64,000 nt of DNA from Comamonadaceae bacterium (GTDB lineage Bacteria > Pseudomonadota > Gammaproteobacteria > Burkholderiales > Burkholderiaceae_C), in NCBI GenBank assembly GCA_027488985.1, contig JAIYAR010000018.1, positions 180,202-244,201 on the forward strand. The letters run 5' to 3'. A model generated the notes under the pieces. It worked only from the letters and a program-made list of their open reading frames with translations, was not told the DNA's origin and ran no database searches. Each line of letters opens with the position of its first letter. Within the stretch, counting starts at the first letter, position 1. Below are positions 16,437-24,838 of this stretch, one piece after another. The position numbers and the translations under genes are program-made.

Positions 16437-17271
16437 CGCCGAACTGCGGCGCGTAGCCCAACAGCCTCGCAGCTTTGGCGTGCGAAATCAGGGGTGCGGT
16501 GCCTGTAAAGTCCGGTGCGAACTGCGTCACCTCCGGCCAGAACTCGTCCATCAGCGCACGACCATCGCGGCCCGTCCAGTTGTGCGGGCCGGTGATGAAA
16601 AAGGCTTCGTGCTTGTTGTCCAGATCGACTTCGAGCGCCAAGCGGTGAGCGGTGGCCACATCGCGCGCATCCACAAAGGTCCAGATGTTTTTGTACCAGT
16701 TGGGGTACTCCGCTACCAGCGAACGGTAGAAGGGGCGCTGCGCGTCATCCGGCAGCCAGACCCAGGGCATGCGCAAACACACAGTACGCATGCCATAGCG
16801 CTCGGTGTAGGTCTTGCAGATTTGTTCGCTCACCACTTTACTCAGACCGTACGGGTCCTGCGGGCGGGCCGGATGGGCCTCGTCCACCGGAATGTAGAGG
16901 GGCGCCAGCCGGTGCGCGGCAAAGGCAAAGCCCATGGTGGACTCGCTGGAGGTGAACACCACTTTGTCAATGTCGGACTGGGCGGCAGCTTCCAGCACAT
17001 TGAAGGTGCCGTTCACGTTGACGTCAAACACACGCTTGGCCGGATCGTTGAGCGGGTGCGGAATGCCCGCCACATGCATGACGGCGTCATACCCGGTCAT
17101 GGCCTGCAGCACCGCGTCGAGCTGCAACACGTCCACGGCATGATGCACAACGTCGCCGCGGGCGGGAGCCGCCAAGTCCAGCACGCCCACGGTGTACCCG
17201 TGCTGCACCAGATCGTCCACAATGTATTTGCCGACGGCACCGGTGCCGCCTGTAACCAGAATTTTTTTCAT
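16414..17271 (-). CDS. NAD-dependent epimerase/dehydratase (extended SDR)
   Basis: A 285-residue protein with TGGTGAVGKYIV (residues 7-18) for NAD binding, VNVNGTFNVLEAA, and the YGLSK catalytic Tyr-Lys near residue 144. It resembles uronate dehydrogenase or sugar-nucleotide epimerases, but the substrate is not determinable. The ATG at 17271 (MKKILVTGG) is the only start that places the Rossmann motif at the N-terminus; the frame is open further up to 17529. Divergent from the DUF2520 gene 44 bases away. Confidence 0.82.
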   Translation of the reverse strand: MKKILVTGGTGAVGKYIVDDLVQHGYTVGVLDLAAPARGDVVHHAVDVLQLDAVLQAMTGYDAVMHVAGIPHPLNDPAKRVFDVNVNGTFNVLEAAAQSDIDKVVFTSSESTMGFAFAAHRLAPLYIPVDEAHPARPQDPYGLSKVVSEQICKTYTERYGMRTVCLRMPWVWLPDDAQRPFYRSLVAEYPNWYKNIWTFVDARDVATAHRLALEVDLDNKHEAFFITGPHNWTGRDGRALMDEFWPEVTQFAPDFTGTAPLISHAKAARLLGYAPQFGVTEVLAS

Positions 17272-17315
17272 GGCGCCATGGTAGCGGCGCCCACCGTTCC
17301 CGGAGTGAAGCGCGC

Positions 17316-18134
17316 GTGACAACCCTGAACCTGATCGGTGCCGGCCGTGTAGGCCGCACATTGGCCACCTTGTGGGCACGGCATGGCGTGTTCGAGATTC
17401 AAGATGTGCTGACCAGCAGCCTCGCGAGCGCCCAAGAGGCCTGCACCGCGCTAGGCGCAGGCTCGGCAGTGGCCACCATGGCGGCCATGCGCCCGGCCGA
17501 TGTTTGGATGGTGGCGGTGCAGGACGCACGGATCGCAGAAGTCGCCAGCGCGCTCGCCGCTGCGCAACAAACCGGGAACGCTAAACCCGCCGTCTTTCAC
17601 TGCAGCGGAGCCCAGAACGCAGGCAGCTTGCGGCCCTTGGCAGATCTCGGTTGGCGCACGGCCAGTGTGCACTGCATTTTGAGTTTTGCGAACGTAAGAG
17701 CGGCGGTACAGCAGTTTGCAGAAACTGCTTGTGCACTGGAGGGCGAGGCCACTGCCTGCGCAGTGTTGGAGCCCGCTTTCCGAGCCATAGGCGGCCAGTG
17801 CTTCCGGGTAGCGGGTGAAGACAAAGTGCTGTACCACGCAGCGGCAGTGTTTGCGACCAACTTTCTGCCGGTGCTGCAGTCTGTGGCTGAGGCTGCATGG
17901 ACCCGCAGCGGCGTGCCCGCCGAACTGATACCCCAATTGCGCGCCAACTTACTGCGCAATGCGGTGGACAACATCACCCGCCTGGGGCCCGCCGGTGCCT
18001 TGACCGGACCTGCGGCGCGGGGCGATGTGGCCGCCATTCAACGGCAGGCCGCAGTGGTGAGCGCATGGGATGCACCCAGTGGCGATGCCTACCAGGCCCT
18101 CAGCGCCTTGGCACTGAGGTTGGCCGGGCACTGA
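17316..18134 (+). CDS. Rossmann-like protein with DUF2520 domain
   Basis: A 272-residue protein with LIGAGRVGRTLA (residues 5-16) at the N-terminus. The NADP-like Rossmann domain reaches about residue 120. A helical C-terminal domain follows, with VLYHAAAVFATNFLPVL and GPAARGDVAAIQRQ, characteristic of DUF2520 proteins related to pyrroline-carboxylate/ketopantoate reductases. It starts with GTG at 17316. No substrate is known. The broken AraC-type gene begins 15 bases after its stop on the same strand. Confidence 0.8.
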   Translation: MTTLNLIGAGRVGRTLATLWARHGVFEIQDVLTSSLASAQEACTALGAGSAVATMAAMRPADVWMVAVQDARIAEVASALAAAQQTGNAKPAVFHCSGAQNAGSLRPLADLGWRTASVHCILSFANVRAAVQQFAETACALEGEATACAVLEPAFRAIGGQCFRVAGEDKVLYHAAAVFATNFLPVLQSVAEAAWTRSGVPAELIPQLRANLLRNAVDNITRLGPAGALTGPAARGDVAAIQRQAAVVSAWDAPSGDAYQALSALALRLAGH

Positions 18135-18149
18135 GCCCGCTGCCGAGCC

Positions 18150-19011
18150 ATGCAAGACGTCATCCCGCAATTGCTGCCGGTGCCGCACGATCTGCAGCCC
18201 TGGCTGGAGGCCGCTGTCGTCGTGAAGGCCCCTGCAACGCTGACGCAGTCACACTTTCCCGCCATGATCTCGAGCATGCTGGTGGTGCGTTTGCAGGGTC
18301 TGGTGGTATGTCGGGGCGAAACGGTGCCGCCATCCGCCTGGATCAGCGCCAGCACCGTGCCTGCAGACTATCAACACAGTGGCGAGGTGCATGCCGTGGG
18401 TCTTGTGGTGCGCCCTGAAGCGTCGGGAGCGCTCTTTGCCAATGCACGGGGACTTAGCAATACGATGTACCCGCTATCCGGTCTGGTAGGACCCCGATGG
18501 TCTCGGGTGGAGCAAGAAGTGCTGGCTGCCCCAGAAGATCAGGCACAACTCGGGGTGCTGTTCCGCTTTGTCCGGGCAAGAGATCGCACCACCGTCTTCT
18601 TGCGAGACGCGCAGGCAACAGGCGCTTGCCTTGTTGCAAGCGGCAGCGCTGACCGGAGCACCCGGCGATCCATCCATGCCATGGAGTCAGCGCCAGCTTG
18701 AACGGCACTTTGCCAAACTCTGGGGTATGTCGCCCAAGCAATTCGCGCTGATTGCGCGCCTGAACAGTGCGCTAGGCGATGCACTCGCAGAGCCGGGCGG
18801 CTCCGTCGCAGATCTGGCGATGGAGCATGGCTATTTTGACCAGTCGCACCTCGGGCGCGATGTACGCCGACTGGCGGGACACCCCCTGCCGGCCATGAAG
18901 CAGAGTACACAAAACACTCTCACAACACACTGGCCTTTGCAGGCGGGGCGGCATATCCTGCCAACCCCCAAACCTCACGCTCTTGAACCGCCTCCCGCGC
19001 GCAAGCGATAG
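18150..19011 (+). pseudogene. AraC-type transcriptional regulator, frameshifted
   Basis: Two consecutive reading frames together give one AraC-like regulator of about 287 residues. The N-terminal half (from ATG 18150) reads MQDVIPQLLPVPHD and LGVLFRFVR in one frame. The C-terminal helix-turn-helix half, including RRQQALALLQAAALTG, WSQRQLERHFAKLWGMSPKQ and EHGYFDQSHLGRDVRRLAGH, is in the frame one base further on. The sense switches between about 18570 and 18610. The upstream frame alone stops at 18701 without a DNA-binding domain. A sequencing error is possible, but the neighbouring gene is also broken. Its end overlaps that convergent gene by 37 bases. Confidence 0.75.
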
Positions 19012-19319
19012 GCCAGGTACAGAGGCATCACAAACGCGAGGCCTAGGCCAGAGCAGGCAGCAATGCAGAGCCAGCGCCAGGCACCCAGACTACGGTCCGT
19101 AGCGACCCAAACCGAAAACGCCAGCGCAGCAAGATAAACATCGAAAGTGATGCTGGTCGTCAGGGAGTTGGCAAATGCATCACGCCAGAACACCTCCGGC
19201 ATGACGCTGCCGCCGCCCAGAAAGTACACCGTATTGAAGTACTAGGGAACGGCCAAGCCCAATGCGGCAAGCACCCACAAAAAAACACGCAAAAGACGAG
19301 TGGAAGAAAGATGTGGCAT
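18975..19319 (-). pseudogene. DUF2834-like membrane protein with in-frame TAG
   Basis: From an ATG at 19319 the frame encodes 25 residues (ending LAALGLAVP). A TAG at 19244-19242 follows, then the frame continues as YFNTVYFLGGGSVMPEVFW to the stop at 18975. Without the stop the product would be about 114 residues with three membrane segments, typical of DUF2834 proteins. In my recollection of the family a tryptophan (PWYFN) occupies the TAG position, so TGG to TAG is the simplest change. Re-initiation at GTG 19229 could yield only the C-terminal 84 residues. Confidence 0.72.
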
Positions 19320-19417
19320 CGGTCTCATCGGCCTGCTGCGACAGACCCCCATGAAGTTGTTGAAGCACCGATTGAACCCGCCAGCCCCCCACCAGGGCTA
19401 GGAAAAAACCGACATTC

Positions 19418-20035
19418 TCATTGCGGCCGCAGCGGCCAAGCTGCCCATAGTTCAGGCGCCCAATGGGCAGCCCCGCCGGCAAGGGCGGCCAAGACCGCCA
19501 ACAAAGCCACGCCCAGTACGACACCCGAGAGCATGGCCAAGCCGTCTTCAAACACCAGCCCCAAGCCGATGAGCACCAAGGCCGCTGCCGGCACCACATT
19601 ACCGAAAGGGATAGGCATAAAAATGATCAAGGCCATGGCAGCCACAAAGGGGGCGAGCCAGACGCGGTGACCGGGCTGCATCCACCAGCGCATCCGTGTT
19701 CGCATGACAGCGGAAGCCTTTTCATACATCCACGCCAGGGTGTTCAAGGCCCGCCGTGCCATGGAGGGCGAGAGTTGAAAACGCCCCACCTTGCGCGGCA
19801 TGACCAGGCGCGGGTAGTAGCGCCAGATCATCCAAGCCACCATCACCATGCCCATCGAAAGCAACATGCCCGCGCCGGGCACGGGCAAGAGACAGGGGAC
19901 TGCAAGCACCACCAGCAAGGCACCAGGCCCGGCCCGGCCATGCAGCCGGAACAGCTGCTGCAGGCTCAGGGGTTGATCCTGCAGCGCTGCCGCCGCGGCC
20001 CGCAGGCGGTCCGCCTGCGTGTGGCGATCACTCAT
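19418..20035 (-). CDS. ExoD-family exopolysaccharide synthesis protein
   Basis: A 205-residue membrane protein with the ExoD pattern: an N-terminal helix LSLQQLFRLHGRAGPGALLVVLAV, a mid segment PGAGMLLSMGMVMVAWMIWR, and paired C-terminal membrane helices around FMPIPFGNVVPAAALVLIGLG. ExoD influences exopolysaccharide and alkaline tolerance in rhizobia; the mechanism is unknown. The ATG at 20035 overlaps the terC stop (ATGA), so it is translationally coupled to terC. That coupling puts it under the manganese riboswitch. Confidence 0.82.
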   Translation of the reverse strand: MSDRHTQADRLRAAAAALQDQPLSLQQLFRLHGRAGPGALLVVLAVPCLLPVPGAGMLLSMGMVMVAWMIWRYYPRLVMPRKVGRFQLSPSMARRALNTLAWMYEKASAVMRTRMRWWMQPGHRVWLAPFVAAMALIIFMPIPFGNVVPAAALVLIGLGLVFEDGLAMLSGVVLGVALLAVLAALAGGAAHWAPELWAAWPLRPQ

Positions 20036-20991
20036 GCGTGCTCTTCGTTCTTGCTGGTACGCACACTCAGCCACATGGTCGTTGCCAGAATACCCACCAC
20101 CACGCCCAGGGAAACGCCCACAGGGATTTTGTAGATATCGATCAGGCACATCTTGGTACCGATGAACACCAGAATCACAGCCAGACCGTAGTTCAACAGG
20201 TGGAACTTGTTAGCCACGGCAGCCAGCAGGAAATACATGGCACGCAGACCCAGGATCGCAAACACATTGCTGGTCAGCACAATGAAGGGGTCACTGGTGA
20301 TCGCGAAGATCGCGGGGATGGAGTCCACCGCAAAAATCACGTCCGTCAGGGCCACCAAACAGATCACCATGAACAGGGGTGTTGCGATCTTTTTGCCGTT
20401 TTCCACGGTCCAGAAATTCTCGCCGTCATAGTTCTTGCTCACGGGCAGGATCTTGCGCAACAGCTTCAGGGCAGGGTTGTCATCCAGGCTGGGTTCCTGG
20501 CCGGCAGCCCACCACATCTTCACACCGGTGAGGATCAGGAAAGCACCGAACACATACAGAATCCAGTGGAACTCGGCAAGCAACCAGCCACCCACCAAAA
20601 TCATAATGGTGCGCAACACGATGGCACCGATGATGCCGATCATCAGCACCCGCTTCTGGTAGTGCGTTGGCACCGCGAAATAGGTGAAGATGAGCAAGAA
20701 CACAAAGATGTTGTCGACCGCCAGCGATTTCTCGATGAGGTAACCGGTCAGAAACTCCAGCGACTTGGTGTTCGCGATTTCGGTCGAACCGGTGGTGTCT
20801 TTGACCGCCCACCAGAACAGGCCATTGAACAGGAAGCTCAAAGCGATCCAGATGAGGGACCAGTTGAGCGCCTCTTTGACGCCTATGTCATGCGCGCCCT
20901 GTTTTTTGAGGACGACGAAGTCGACGAAAAGCGACACCAGAACGATGCCGACGAAGGTGGCCCATAGCCACAGCGGTGCGATTGTTTGCAT
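20032..20991 (-). CDS. terC: TerC/Alx family integral membrane protein, probable Mn2+ exporter
   Basis: A 319-residue protein with about nine membrane helices, as in E. coli Alx (321 residues). Family hallmarks are EKSLAVDNIFVFLLIFTYFAVP and ALTDVIFAVDSIPAIFAITSDPF, whose acidic residues in the membrane are thought to bind metal. The start MQTIAPLW at 20991 was chosen since the upstream open frame to 21123 is the riboswitch RNA. A yybP-ykoY element precedes it by about 30 bases, which points to manganese efflux rather than tellurite resistance. exoD overlaps its stop. Confidence 0.92.
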   Translation of the reverse strand: MQTIAPLWLWATFVGIVLVSLFVDFVVLKKQGAHDIGVKEALNWSLIWIALSFLFNGLFWWAVKDTTGSTEIANTKSLEFLTGYLIEKSLAVDNIFVFLLIFTYFAVPTHYQKRVLMIGIIGAIVLRTIMILVGGWLLAEFHWILYVFGAFLILTGVKMWWAAGQEPSLDDNPALKLLRKILPVSKNYDGENFWTVENGKKIATPLFMVICLVALTDVIFAVDSIPAIFAITSDPFIVLTSNVFAILGLRAMYFLLAAVANKFHLLNYGLAVILVFIGTKMCLIDIYKIPVGVSLGVVVGILATTMWLSVRTSKNEEHA

Positions 20992-21020
20992 ATGCAAGAC
21001 CCAGAAATGGTTGAAACATT

Positions 21021-21160
21021 CCCTGTAGGTCTTGCGGGAGAGCGCCGGATGGCGCCTCTGCATGTTCCGGCCGGGGTAACAGAACCACCCGCGACGTACT
21101 GACGAAACATGCAACCCCGGCACCTGCGCGCCGGGAATGCTACTCCCCTAAAGGTGCACC
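21021..21160 (-). promoter_or_regulatory. yybP-ykoY manganese riboswitch upstream of terC
   Basis: On the minus strand the leader carries the signature TTTAGGGGAGTAGC (21152-21139). It ends in GCAAGACCTACAGG (21035-21022 region). CTTTAGG and CCTACAG pair as P1 with one mismatch. The conserved L1 GGGGAGUA and L3 GCAAGACC pieces thus meet as in known Mn-sensing yybP-ykoY RNAs. Between them are CGTCAGTACG and a GCATGTT/AACATGC stem. The element ends about 30 bases before the terC ATG, which would allow control of ribosome access or of termination. Confidence 0.85.
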
Positions 21161-21218
21161 GATCATGACAGAAAAAAACGGAATCTCACGAGTAAGCTTG
21201 CGTTTCCCGGGGGCATTA

Positions 21219-21281
21219 GCTATCAAATAAATAGCTACTCACGCATATTTCATGAGCGCTGGAGGCTTATTTCTCTTGAAG
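21219..21281 (+). repeat. Dispersed repeat family A, copy 3 (overlaps PAP2 3' end)
   Basis: Reads gctatcaaataaatagctac, tcacgcatatttcatgagcg, ctggaggcttatttctcttg. The right edge supplies the last two codons and stop of the PAP2 gene on the minus strand. Bases 21161-21218 between it and the riboswitch hold no recognisable gene. Confidence 0.78.
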
Positions 21282-22085
21282 CCTGGATTGCACCAACCGC
21301 CAGAGATAGGTCGCCAGACTCGTACCCGCCACCACAGCAAGCACCAGTTGCACGCCATGGTTCTCCGGAAAATCCAACTGCTCAGTGAGCAGATGGAAGA
21401 TGGACAAAGCCACCAGCACGGCGGCAATGCGCGGCCCCCACGCGGACGGCGCAAACTGTTGTTCCGGCAAGCGGATCCAGATCTGATGTCCTAGCAAACC
21501 GGCGAGCAAGCCCAGACTCGCTCCCACCGCCACGTCACCCGGCCAATGGGCGCCGACCGCAATGCGGGAGAGTCCGGCGCCTGCTGCAAGCACCAACAGC
21601 CACCAGTGACGCCGGCGTTGGGCCACCGTGAGGGCAAAGTAAATGCCCGCAGCGACCGCGAATGCGGTCAGGGTATGGCCGGAGGGCATAGAGACGTTAT
21701 GCAGCAGCTCCCCCACCACGCGCATTTGCGCGTTGTCGACCACCGCCGCAGGGCGCGGGCTCTCGATCAAGAACTTGCCGGTGCGAGCAAACAGCACGGC
21801 AAAGGGAGCCGCACACAGCCAAGCCACCATAAGGCGAGGCGCAAATACCAGCAATGGGGCCGTTACCGCCAGCAGGCCCCAGCCATTGCCCAACAAAGAC
21901 AAACCGGTCCAGAATTCGGCCGCCACCGGCGCACACCATTGGTTGATGGTGATGAAGAGCGTGGGCTCCCACAGTTGCAGCCACAGAGGCGTGCTCAGAA
22001 CAAAAATCACCAATGGCCACCACCAGCTGCGGGCGGACACCGGGCTGGCAAGTGCGTGGGGCGTAGTGGGGCGAGGCATGGGCAT
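21267..22085 (-). CDS. PAP2-family phosphatase
   Basis: A 272-residue protein with six membrane segments and all three PAP2 motifs: KFLIESPRP (KX6RP), PSGH in SMPSGHTLTAFA, and SRIAVGAHWPGD. It probably dephosphorylates undecaprenyl pyrophosphate or another lipid pyrophosphate at the periplasmic face. It follows the GT39 gene on the same strand by 6 bases, so lipid-linked sugar metabolism is a reasonable shared theme. The C-terminal QEK residues and stop are encoded by a dispersed repeat, suggesting the original end was replaced. Confidence 0.83.
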   Translation of the reverse strand: MPMPRPTTPHALASPVSARSWWWPLVIFVLSTPLWLQLWEPTLFITINQWCAPVAAEFWTGLSLLGNGWGLLAVTAPLLVFAPRLMVAWLCAAPFAVLFARTGKFLIESPRPAAVVDNAQMRVVGELLHNVSMPSGHTLTAFAVAAGIYFALTVAQRRRHWWLLVLAAGAGLSRIAVGAHWPGDVAVGASLGLLAGLLGHQIWIRLPEQQFAPSAWGPRIAAVLVALSIFHLLTEQLDFPENHGVQLVLAVVAGTSLATYLWRLVQSRLQEK

Positions 22086-22091
22086 GTGGTT

Positions 22092-23546
22092 TCAGGAATC
22101 GGGCGCGAGTGTAAGTCGTGGCTGTGGCGTGCCACCAGACCAGCCTCGGCAGTTGTAGAAACGGAAGCTCGCCAGCGGCATTCCCCAGTGCTGCACCGGC
22201 AAGTTCTCCAGCAAGGTGCAAGATGCAAACCCGTGCGCACCCACGGGTGGCTCATAAGCCATGTGGGACCAATCCACCAGCAAGGCACCTTCGCCTGCGG
22301 GCAAATCGCCGACCCAGAGTTTGAATTGGGAATCACCGTTCTCCAGCACAAACACCGGCAGGGGCCGTGCATACCAGCCCAGGCGGCTTCCCAGCGTCCA
22401 GTTCTGCACAGCGACCCGGGCTAGCCCTTGTTGTGCGGCCAGGGTTTGGGCACGGGCACCCGCCACGTCCCATCCGTGCAAGTCGGCAAACGGGTTCGGC
22501 TGCGGAGCCACCGCCGCATCGCTGCCCTTCACGGCAGGCCACCCTGCACTGAGCATCAAACCCAGCAAACCTGTACAGACCAGCATTTGCAATGCCGCGA
22601 AGGACACCGACCACCAGCGGGCGGTGCCACGCCACAGTTGCGCCAGCCCCCAACCTGCAAAAGGCGCAAGCGCCACCCAGGACGGTGCCGTCCAGTGCGG
22701 CAGCGCGGTGCCGCCGCCCGACATGTACGTGAAGATCGCAAAAGGAATGGCAAACAGCCAAGCCAAGGGGCGCAAAGCGGGCGAGGCAGTCCGCCAACCC
22801 GGCAGGGCGAAGAGCAACAGGGGCCCGAATACCAATAGCTGCATCAGCACAAAGCGCAGCACATGCGACAGTTGCCACGCACTACCCTTGCCGTGGGCGA
22901 TTTGGTAGGTGAAGGAAATCCATTCGTTCCTGGAGTTCCAAATGAGAACAGGCGCAATCAACAGTCCGGCGATGGCCATGCCACCCCACAGTGCAGGCAG
23001 GCGTAAAACCCGGATCCCTTGGGCACCGAGGACGCATACCGCAATCGCCAGCGCGGTGAACGCGGCGGTGTACTTCGCCAAGCCCGCCAAACCCAACAAC
23101 ACGCCCATGACCCACCACGGCGCGGCGCGGGTCATCGCGCCGGGCTGCATCAAGGTCCAGGTCTGGTGCATCAGGGCTACTGTGAGCGCCATCAACAAAG
23201 TGTCAGGCAGCAGGCCTATGCCCAGCACATGCAACAAGGGCGCCAACGCAAGTGCCAGCACAGCGGCCAATGCGGCCCGGGGTGCCAGCGCTTGGCCTGC
23301 GAACAGCCGAAGTGTCAGCCGGTGAACGCCCCACACTGTGAGCAGCCAGAAAACGCCCGGTACCAGACGCAGTAAGGCAACAGGTGCATCCAAGGCCACC
23401 AGCGGCATCTGTACCCAGCCCACCAGGGGTGGGTGGTCGAAGTAACTCAACGCAGGATGGGCGGCATACAACAGGTAGTGGGCCTCGTCTACCGAGAGTC
23501 CGATCGCAGCGCCCAGCACCGCATGCAGCACCAACACCGCCAGCAT
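22092..23546 (-). CDS. Glycosyltransferase family 39-like membrane protein
   Basis: A protein of about 484 residues with at least ten membrane helices. Near the N-terminus LSVDEAHYLLYAAHPALSYFDHPPLVGW has the acidic residue and YFDHPPLVGW motif of ArnT/PMT-like lipid-linked sugar transferases (PMT_2). The central TYQIAHGKGSAW and C-terminal soluble domain fit the family. The start is uncertain: ATG 23546 places the first helix at the N-terminus, while the open frame runs on to 24020 across the divergent tautomerase gene. A TTG about 50-60 bases further upstream is another option. Function: sugar transfer to lipid or lipopolysaccharide at the periplasmic face (inferred). Confidence 0.78.
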   Translation of the reverse strand: MLAVLVLHAVLGAAIGLSVDEAHYLLYAAHPALSYFDHPPLVGWVQMPLVALDAPVALLRLVPGVFWLLTVWGVHRLTLRLFAGQALAPRAALAAVLALALAPLLHVLGIGLLPDTLLMALTVALMHQTWTLMQPGAMTRAAPWWVMGVLLGLAGLAKYTAAFTALAIAVCVLGAQGIRVLRLPALWGGMAIAGLLIAPVLIWNSRNEWISFTYQIAHGKGSAWQLSHVLRFVLMQLLVFGPLLLFALPGWRTASPALRPLAWLFAIPFAIFTYMSGGGTALPHWTAPSWVALAPFAGWGLAQLWRGTARWWSVSFAALQMLVCTGLLGLMLSAGWPAVKGSDAAVAPQPNPFADLHGWDVAGARAQTLAAQQGLARVAVQNWTLGSRLGWYARPLPVFVLENGDSQFKLWVGDLPAGEGALLVDWSHMAYEPPVGAHGFASCTLLENLPVQHWGMPLASFRFYNCRGWSGGTPQPRLTLAPDS

Positions 23547-23678
23547 TACCCGGTGGGCTACAAGGTGCTCAGGCGCTGGCGGGAGAGAGGGGAACAAAAC
23601 TTGCAAGGGACGAGTCAGAGGAAAATGTCGACCCCGCAGTCTAATCTGCACGTCCGATGCCCCCACTTGAGGAAGCCC

Positions 23679-23870
23679 ATGCCCACGTACCACGTCGAAA
23701 TGTTTGAAGGCCGCTCGCCCGAGCAAAAGAAAAAGCTGGTCGAGGAAGTGACCCGCGTTACTGCTGAAACCTTGGGCTGCTCGCCGGAAGCGGTGGACAT
23801 CATCATCACTGAGGTGAAGCGCGAAAACTGGTCCACCGGTGGCAAGCTCTGGTCGGAGCCACGCACATAA
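23679..23870 (+). CDS. 4-oxalocrotonate tautomerase-like small enzyme
   Basis: A 63-residue protein, MPTYHVEMFEGRSPEQKK, with the catalytic N-terminal proline exposed after Met removal. The family pattern of one beta strand, a helix EQKKKLVEEVTRVTAETLG and a second strand DIIITEVKRENW is present. Members form hexamers and move protons on ketoacids; the substrate here is unknown. A GAGGAAG ribosome site lies 4 bases before the ATG, which settles the start against the longer open frame. Divergent from the GT39 gene. Confidence 0.88.
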   Translation: MPTYHVEMFEGRSPEQKKKLVEEVTRVTAETLGCSPEAVDIIITEVKRENWSTGGKLWSEPRT

Positions 23871-23934
23871 GCTCATGCACATTTCGTCCGGGTCGCGCTG
23901 CCCAACCTTGTACCCCGCAGAGTAAACTGTTTCC

Positions 23935-24825
23935 ATGTGCCAACTGCTTGGAATGAACAGCCATTTGCCGGCCAGCCTGACGCTGAGCTTTACCGGTTTT
24001 TCGCAGCGCGGCGGCTGCACCGATCACCACTCGGACGGATGGGGCATCGCCTTCTTCGAGAGCGAGGGCAACCAACCCGGCAAGGCGGCGCGGCATTTTG
24101 TGGACAAGGAAAGTGCGTCCACTTCGCCGATTGCGGCCATGCTGAAGAGCTATCCGATCAAAAGCCACAACGTGGTGGCCCATGTGCGCAAGGCCACGGT
24201 GGGCGCAGTGACCCTGGAAAACTGCCACCCCTTCACCCGCGAACTCTGGGGCCGCTACTGGGTGTTTGCCCACAATGGCGACCTCAAGGAATTCAACCCT
24301 CCCCTGCACGGCAGTTTCAAGCCCGTGGGAAACACTGATAGCGAGTTGGCTTTTTGCTGGCTGCTTCAAGAGCTGAACAAATCCCACGCGGCTGTGCCCA
24401 CCGTGGAAGAGCTCACCAGCACCTTGGCCGAACTGGTACCCCGGATTGCCCGGCACGGGACCTTCAACTTTCTCATGAGCAACGGCCAGGCCCTGTGGGC
24501 CCATGCAAGCACCAAACTTTGTTATGTGCTGCGGCAACACCCGTTTCCGGAGGTGCAGCTCAAGGATGACGATGTCACTGTGGATCTCTCTCACTTGAAT
24601 GGCCCCGAAGACATGCAGGTGATAGTGGTGACCGAGCCGCTGACCACCAACGAGGCCTGGGTAGCCATGGAGGCCGGAGAGCTACAGGCTTTTGTCGATG
24701 GGAGACCTCTTGCTCGCGCCGTTTGCAAAACCACCTTGATTGCGGCCGCCGCAGCCGCTGCGGCACAGCGTGAAGCAGAAGAGGCCGCCAAAGCCGCAGC
24801 CCTGGCAGCCTCCGCTGCAGGTTGA
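23935..24825 (+). CDS. Class II glutamine amidotransferase (YafJ-like)
   Basis: A 296-residue protein with the N-terminal nucleophile Cys2 (MCQLLGMNS), HHSDGWGIAFF near residue 32, HVRKATVG near 85, and AHNGDLKEF near 108. All are glutaminase-domain residues for glutamine binding and ammonia release. No synthase domain follows, as in YafJ. From about residue 265 an alanine-rich helical tail (AAAAAAAAQREAEEAAKAAA) extends past the usual end. The ammonia acceptor is unknown. It stands alone, convergent with the next gene. Confidence 0.9.
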   Translation: MCQLLGMNSHLPASLTLSFTGFSQRGGCTDHHSDGWGIAFFESEGNQPGKAARHFVDKESASTSPIAAMLKSYPIKSHNVVAHVRKATVGAVTLENCHPFTRELWGRYWVFAHNGDLKEFNPPLHGSFKPVGNTDSELAFCWLLQELNKSHAAVPTVEELTSTLAELVPRIARHGTFNFLMSNGQALWAHASTKLCYVLRQHPFPEVQLKDDDVTVDLSHLNGPEDMQVIVVTEPLTTNEAWVAMEAGELQAFVDGRPLARAVCKTTLIAAAAAAAAQREAEEAAKAAALAASAAG

Positions 24826-24838
24826 GTTTCGCCGGGCT

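Noticed and set aside
18150-18701. The 183-codon frame as an intact independent gene
   Set aside because: Its last roughly 40 codons are noise-like, and the continuation in the next frame supplies the expected DNA-binding domain, so a frameshifted gene explains it better.
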